This document shows, one piece after another, positions 34,107 to 37,909 of a stretch of 37,909 nt of DNA (within the stretch, counting starts at the first letter, position 1; each line of letters starts with the position of its first letter). A program made the position numbers and the translations under genes. The stretch is from Bacillota bacterium. GTDB lineage: Bacteria; Bacillota; UBA4882; UBA8346. The stretch covers positions 1-37,909 of the forward strand of contig JAEZJQ010000062.1 of assembly GCA_023436305.1 (NCBI GenBank). Reading direction: 5' to 3'. Under the pieces are notes generated by a model. The model made no database searches. It saw only the letters and a list, made by a program, of their open reading frames with translations, and had not been told where the DNA came from.

Positions 34107-34682
34107 CTAGTTTGAGTTTTGATAAATTCCATGCAAGAATTGATGTACCGCTTGATGGGCTAATGTTTGATTAAATTCAATATAGCCGTTCAAGGCGAAT
34201 CCGATGTAAGTGTTGATGGTTCCGATAAAGGTGGCCGCGTACCCCAGGTGTTTTCCTTTCATATTGGCTTGATGATTGGCAGCCTCACGGAACAGTTCTT
34301 CAATCAACCGATGCTGGGCTTCGTTCATTGGGCGGACTATTTGGTTCGGCTCACTGTCCGGGGGCGCAAAGTACATGGCCAGTTGCATCCGGTAGAATGT
34401 AGCATGTTCCTGGGCAAATTGAAAGTAACCGGTGGCCAGAGTTTCGAGGCTAGCGGATAAATCGCCTTGGTAAATGGCGGCTTTACGAATTACTTCATAT
34501 AATCGGCCGCCGTATTCGGTAAGGATTGTCTCCAACAGCCCTTTTTTACTGCCGAAGTAATAGTAAAGCGTTGGTTTGGTGATCCCGGACTTTGCCGCGA
34601 TTTCTTGGACGCCGGCTGCGTCATAACCGCGCGATGCGAATAATTGTAGGGCGGTTGAAAGAATGGTTGATTGGTTGTTCAT
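34107..34682 (-). CDS. TetR-family transcriptional regulator
   Basis: 191 residues. The N-terminal HTH (about residues 8-54) has ALQLFASRGYDAAGVQEIAAK followed by GITKPTLYYYFGSKKGLLETIL, the classic TetR signature. The C-terminal helical ligand domain is divergent. It is first in a two-gene operon with the SDR, which it probably represses together with itself. A TACCGTTCGGTA site stands 29 bp upstream of the ATG. The ligand is unknown. Confidence 0.93.
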   Translation of the reverse strand: MNNQSTILSTALQLFASRGYDAAGVQEIAAKSGITKPTLYYYFGSKKGLLETILTEYGGRLYEVIRKAAIYQGDLSASLETLATGYFQFAQEHATFYRMQLAMYFAPPDSEPNQIVRPMNEAQHRLIEELFREAANHQANMKGKHLGYAATFIGTINTYIGFALNGYIEFNQTLAHQAVHQFLHGIYQNSN

Positions 34683-34710
34683 GATGGATGGGTTTCCTGT
34701 AACTCTTATT

Positions 34711-34722
34711 TACCGTTCGGTA
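34711..34722. promoter_or_regulatory. probable TetR operator
   Basis: TACCG-TT-CGGTA is an inverted repeat of the kind bound by many TetR-family repressors. It lies in the promoter region of the TetR-SDR pair, within AT-rich sequence. Confidence 0.5.
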
Positions 34723-34816
34723 TATAAAAAGTATAGGTAAAAAGTTTATGATTTATACCTGGAAATTATTATGATAGGGCGAAATAAAAAACACTGCGAT
34801 TCGTTTAATTTTTTTA

Positions 34817-34830
34817 TTAGCAATTGCTAA
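34817..34830. promoter_or_regulatory. 14-bp perfect palindrome TTAGCAATTGCTAA
   Basis: It lies between the TetR gene and the DUF4160 remnant. The sequence resembles MarR-type operators, but no MarR gene is in the window. It may be the old operator of the truncated gene that follows. Confidence 0.5.
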
Positions 34831-34989
34831 AATAGTATAAAGGAAGCCGGGATCACTTTGGAGGGCGAGATACTCGCAGGGGAAATACCTTCCAAACAAT
34901 TGAAAATGATTATAGGATGGATAGCAATCCATGAGGATGAACTACGGGCTAATTGGAAATTGCTTTCGGAAGGTAGAGAGTATTTATGA
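34831..34989 (+). pseudogene. DUF4160 protein, C-terminal part only
   Basis: The frame from 34831 to the TGA at 34987-34989 encodes GEIPSKQLKMIIGWIAIHED followed by ELRANWKLLSEGREYL. This matches the ending of DUF4160 proteins (usual form LPxKxLxxVxxWxxLHxxELxxNWxLxxxG), which are about 80-90 residues long and often stand next to DUF2442 genes in toxin-antitoxin-like pairs. The N-terminal half is missing and no partner is present. A TTG at 34858 could start a 43-residue product, but loss of function is likelier. Confidence 0.6.
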
Positions 34990-35021
34990 AGAGGGTGAAC
35001 CGGTTTAATAAAATCAATGTT

Positions 35022-36266
35022 TTACTCACTCCTGAGCGCCTCAATCGGGTCCAACCGGGCCGCCAACGCAGCTGGATATACCCCAAAAAATACTCCCACC
35101 AAAACCGCAAATAGCAATGAAACTCCTACGGCTAACGGAGATATGGCAGTATGAACCTGGGGAAAGAGTGTGGGGATGAGCCTGGAGCCCATCAGTCCGG
35201 CTAATAAACCGAATACACCACCCAACAGGCTTAACACCACGGCTTCGATTAAGAATTGGATTAAAATATCCCGGTATTTGGCGCCCAAGGCTTTGCGAAC
35301 CCCAATTTCCCGGGTCCGTTCTTTTACCGAAACCAGCATGATATTCATAATGCCGATGCCTCCGACCACCAATGAGATGGCTGCGATACCGCCCAGGGCG
35401 GCAGTCAGAATGCCAATGATGTTGTTAATCGCATTCAACATATCCTGTTGTTTGAACACGGAGAAGTCTTCCAGGTTATGGCGTTTCTTCAAAACCGCCC
35501 GGATGGCTTTTTCAGCGGGCGCCACTTGAACCGCCGTTTTGGTTTTGAGGTAGATTTGTTGAATGTTTTTAACGGGGTTCCGGTCCATCATCTCAGTGAT
35601 CGGTAAATAAATCCGGGTGTTTAAGTCTTCAGTGGCCGGTCCGAAGTTTTGCGGTTTCTTATAGGCCAACACCCCCGCCACCCGGTAATCCTTGCCGTTT
35701 AAGGTGAAACTTCTGCCAATTGATTTTGCGCCCGCAAAAATTTCCCGGTTGGCCTGATAAGCCAACACCGCCACCCGGGCTTTTTCCAAGCGTTCTTTTT
35801 TGGTGAAGAAACGGCCGTACTTCAAGGTTTGAGTGGATATTTTGGAGTAATCTTCATCAACCCCCAGGGTGGAGACCATTAATTTCAGTTTATCCAACCG
35901 GTCGATGCCGCTGAAAAACCCGGTGGCGGCAGAGATAGTTCTTTGATTTTTTAATGCCAAAACATCATCATAGGTTAACGTGCTCTGCGCCGTACTGAAT
36001 TGATTGGTTTCGATCCCTAACCGGCTTCGCCGGTTTTGGCCGCGGCCCGGTTTCAAAGAAATTTTTCCGGGCATCACATAAATCAAGTTGGCTCCCAGTG
36101 ACTCGACCTGGGAGGTAACTTGCCGTTTCACGCCTTCACCGATGGACGTCAGGGTAATCACTGAAAAAACACCGATAATAATCCCCAAAAGCGTTAGAAA
36201 TGTCCTCAGGCGGTTTCGAAACATTCCTTTCAGACTATTTCGCAGGTTTTCACCGATGTTCATCAT
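35022..36266 (-). CDS. MacB-like ABC transporter permease (FtsX domain)
   Basis: 414-residue membrane protein of the MacB/LolC superfamily. An N-terminal membrane helix (RTFLTLLGIIIGVFSVITLTSIGEG) is followed by a large extracytoplasmic MacB_PCD domain (about 45-280) and then the FtsX domain with three helices, including IGIMNIMLVSVKERTREIGVRKALGAK and the ending YPAALAARLDPIEALRSE. These systems use a mechanochemical motion and do not pass substrate through the membrane. Its ATG overlaps the ATPase stop. The usual membrane-fusion protein gene is absent from the window. Confidence 0.93.
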   Translation of the reverse strand: MMNIGENLRNSLKGMFRNRLRTFLTLLGIIIGVFSVITLTSIGEGVKRQVTSQVESLGANLIYVMPGKISLKPGRGQNRRSRLGIETNQFSTAQSTLTYDDVLALKNQRTISAATGFFSGIDRLDKLKLMVSTLGVDEDYSKISTQTLKYGRFFTKKERLEKARVAVLAYQANREIFAGAKSIGRSFTLNGKDYRVAGVLAYKKPQNFGPATEDLNTRIYLPITEMMDRNPVKNIQQIYLKTKTAVQVAPAEKAIRAVLKKRHNLEDFSVFKQQDMLNAINNIIGILTAALGGIAAISLVVGGIGIMNIMLVSVKERTREIGVRKALGAKYRDILIQFLIEAVVLSLLGGVFGLLAGLMGSRLIPTLFPQVHTAISPLAVGVSLLFAVLVGVFFGVYPAALAARLDPIEALRSE

Positions 36267-36973
36267 ACCCCTCCCAAAATCATACCGTCCTGAATCTGAA
36301 TAATTCGATCCGCCAGCTTGGCCAAACCCAGATCATGGGTTACCATTACCACCGTCTTTTGTTGGGAATTCAGCTCTTTCAAGATATTCATGACATCCCG
36401 GCCCGTCTTTGTGTCCAGGCTTCCAGTGGGTTCATCCGCCAGAATAATACTGGGAGAATTGATAATGGCCCGGGCGATAGCCACTCGTTGCTTCTGGCCG
36501 CCGGACAATTGATTAGGCCGGTAATGCATCCGGTTTTTTAAACCCAGCATTTCAAGAGCCGCTATAGCTTTTTGGAAAGCGGTTTTGGGGGCTATATTGC
36601 TGTAAAATAACGGCAATTGGACATTTTCGAGGGCGGTATAGTGGGGTAACAGATTGAAAAACTGAAAGACAAATCCAATCTTCCGGTTCCGGATATTGGC
36701 CCGCTGGTTATCGTCGGCGCTACCGATATTCAGCCCATCCAAACGGTAGGTACCCCGGTTAAAACGGTCCAGGCAGCCAATTATATTCATTAGGGTTGAT
36801 TTCCCCGAACCGGACGGTCCTTGAATCGCCACAAATTCTCCGTCTTGAACCTCAAGGGAAACGTCTTTCAGCACCTCGGTGGTCTCGGTGCCGTTTTGAT
36901 AGCTTTTGTAGATGGAGTCAATTTTAATTCCCAAGGTTTCGGATCGCTCCTTATAGGTTTTCATCATAATCAT
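36263..36973 (-). CDS. MacB/LolD-type ABC transporter ATPase
   Basis: 236-residue ATPase: Walker A GPSGSGKSTLMNIIG near residue 53, Q-loop FVFQFFNLLPHYTALENVQLP, signature LSGGQKQRVAIARAI, Walker B IILADEPTGSLD, and H-loop MVTHDLGLAKLAD. It pairs with the permease directly downstream through a translational overlap. The start is not well fixed: there are ATGs at residues 1, 3 and 4, and no strong ribosome site. The substrate (peptide, antibiotic or lipoprotein) cannot be told. Confidence 0.94.
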   Translation of the reverse strand: MIMMKTYKERSETLGIKIDSIYKSYQNGTETTEVLKDVSLEVQDGEFVAIQGPSGSGKSTLMNIIGCLDRFNRGTYRLDGLNIGSADDNQRANIRNRKIGFVFQFFNLLPHYTALENVQLPLFYSNIAPKTAFQKAIAALEMLGLKNRMHYRPNQLSGGQKQRVAIARAIINSPSIILADEPTGSLDTKTGRDVMNILKELNSQQKTVVMVTHDLGLAKLADRIIQIQDGMILGGV

Positions 36974-37392
36974 TAAACTTTGTAGGTGGATTCGGATTTA
37001 TTCACCGAAAATGATCTCATCATGCCAACCATTGCGTGGAGATCGAAGTCTGGGGAATAGCTTGTTGACCTTTCTATATCTTTATAGTTTACAATAAGAG
37101 AATAGTGACCCATATCACGGAATAATACAATATTCTGAAGGTATTTTTGTTTTTGAAACGATAAAATTAAGTGATTGGTAGGCAGGAGAATGGGGAAAAA
37201 TAGTTTAATCTTTTTGATGATAACTGAAAATTATTTAAAATTTAGAGAGAGCGGCATGGTAAAGAAAAAGGATTTTAATCCGGGAACACAAGAGGATTTA
37301 ATCGCGACACCGGAATTAGCTCGTCTTTTTCGTGTTAACCGCTATGCCAGAGTCTGGCGCAAACAAGGATGAAAAAGTTGAAATTCGGGCCA
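36974..37392. other. leader of the ABC genes and doubtful small frames
   Basis: About 420 bp with no confident gene. It should contain the minus-strand promoter of the ABC pair. The only frame worth naming is a 38-codon one at 37256-37372 (MVKKKDFNPGTQEDL..., ending RVWRKQG) with GAGAG upstream. It matches nothing I know and is probably not a gene. Confidence 0.4.
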
Positions 37393-37500
37393 ACCATCCC
37401 CTAGCCCCTTCCTCGCAAGGAAGGGGAATCGATATAGTACCGGGGACACCCCGGCCCCCGCAAGGGCCTCCCTTGACCCTTTGAAAAGCGGTATTCCTAC
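37393..37500. repeat. GC-rich palindromic repeat cluster
   Basis: CCCCTTCCT (37405-37413) and AGGAAGGGG (37418-37426) form a hairpin with a four-base loop. It is followed by GGGGACACCCC and GGCCCCCGCAAGGGCC palindromes. The block is much richer in GC than its surroundings, like intergenic REP or MITE-type elements in many genomes. The MITE copy B inserted just after it. Confidence 0.6.
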
Positions 37501-37502
37501 CG

Positions 37503-37618
37503 CTAGGAGTCTGTGCGCGTAACACTTTTTAATAACTTAAAACCACTATATATTGTATTAGAATATGCACTTAATATTAAATACGCTTCGAAAATCGATT
37601 AGCCGCACAGACTCCTAG
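37503..37618. mobile_element. 108-bp MITE, copy B, with CTAG target duplication
   Basis: The element runs from 37507 to 37614. The ends GAGTCTGTGCG and CGCACAGACTC are perfect inverted repeats flanked by CTAG on both sides (37503-37506, 37615-37618). It is inverted relative to copy A at 3774-3882. The inner sequence agrees at most positions, including AAACCACTATAT, TTGTATT and ATCGATTA near the other end. Confidence 0.85.
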
Positions 37619-37712
37619 CTTTGCTATTCGATATTGCCGAGACAATGTTTCTGAAGGTCTTTTTCATACTAACCCCGATGAAAGGCCATCAAACGGGCTC
37701 GTAGAGGTATAA

Positions 37713-37769
37713 ATGAAAATCAAGCGAACCCAAGGATTCCACCCCAGATGGGTGAAGCTTGATTTTCAT
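37713..37769. repeat. 13-bp inverted repeat with 31-bp loop
   Basis: ATGAAAATCAAGC (37713-37725) and GCTTGATTTTCAT (37757-37769) are perfect arms. ACCC/GGGT inside the loop could extend the fold. It may terminate the minus-strand gene entering from the right edge. Confidence 0.6.
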
Positions 37770-37820
37770 ATTAATGACCAGTATTGAGCTACTTCAAAGC
37801 AATATGGATGAGTGAAAATA

Positions 37821-37909
37821 TTACCGGACACAATATCCCAAACACCCACACCCTTCGCATTCCTGTCTTCGTTCAAAATCCTCCAGCCGGTCGTGCCTCC
37901 TGCCAAACT
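37821..37909 (-). CDS. possible 3' end of a cysteine-rich protein entering from the right edge
   Basis: One minus-strand frame, ending at the TAA complement 37821-37823, reads RRHDRLEDFERRQECEGCGCLGYCVR, a charged helix and a Cys-rich tail that could bind a metal or Fe-S cluster. A second minus-strand frame is also open and ends near the inverted repeat, so this call is tentative. Only 28 codons are in view and the family is not recognised. Confidence 0.3.
   Translation of the reverse strand, partial: FGRRHDRLEDFERRQECEGCGCLGYCVR

Noticed and set aside
1..37909. tRNA or rRNA genes
   Set aside because: No cloverleaf with a T-loop GGTTCRANNCC block and CCA end, and no rRNA-like conserved segments were seen.

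Overview
The window is 37.9 kb of bacterial chromosome with moderate GC. Intact metabolic and transport operons alternate with short accessory zones full of repeats and broken genes. The two complete solute-binding proteins have Sec signal peptides but no lipobox cysteine, so they look like free periplasmic proteins. Gene content and codon style otherwise resemble Firmicutes. A diderm member of the Firmicutes, for example a Limnochordia/Hydrogenispora-like lineage, fits, but this is inference. I see no rRNA, tRNA, CRISPR array or phage.

Left part (1-5.8 kb): Palindromic repeats carry the C-terminal half of a four-helix-bundle (S23-type) gene. Then comes a leftward operon of a GntR/FCD regulator and an IlvD/Edd dehydratase, with an operator overlapping its promoter. 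A further repeat copy with the N-terminal half of a four-helix-bundle gene follows, then a 109-bp MITE with its 4-bp target duplication. A nitroreductase, a DUF1801 protein and a flavodoxin/ferredoxin fusion complete the part.

Sugar island (5.9-17.5 kb): A ROK repressor is divergent from a nine-gene rightward operon. The operon starts from a perfect consensus sigma-70 promoter with an adjacent inverted-repeat operator. It encodes an RbsB/A/C-type sugar importer, two AP2-type TIM-barrel isomerases, a Gfo/Idh/MocA dehydrogenase, a tandem-SIS aldose/ketose isomerase or deaminase, an unusual ROK kinase with an extra N-terminal domain, and a PIG-L deacetylase. The set reads as uptake and breakdown of an N-acetylated amino-sugar glycoside, or an amino-sugar cyclitol, by oxidation, cleavage or isomerisation, deacetylation, phosphorylation and deamination. 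I do not recognise this exact combination as a characterised pathway.

Central accessory zone (17.5-24.8 kb): A 5-kb secreted subtilase gene encodes a prodomain, an S8 domain, a probable seven-bladed FG-GAP propeller and nine Big_2 repeats. Its 3' end is decaying: one frameshift, one stop codon, then a 137-bp MITE that cuts off the ninth Ig repeat. The C-terminal half of an IS110-family transposase follows.

Peptide region (24.8-31.8 kb): A signal-less SH3/NlpC-P60 endopeptidase is divergent from a complete OppABCDF importer, suggesting recycling of murein peptides. Right part (31.9-37.9 kb): a helical-repeat protein related to the C-terminal part of SWIM-finger proteins, a TetR-SDR pair, a DUF4160 remnant, a MacB-like ATPase/permease pair, and about 0.9 kb of mostly non-coding DNA. 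That last stretch holds the second MITE copy, in inverted orientation, and other palindromes.
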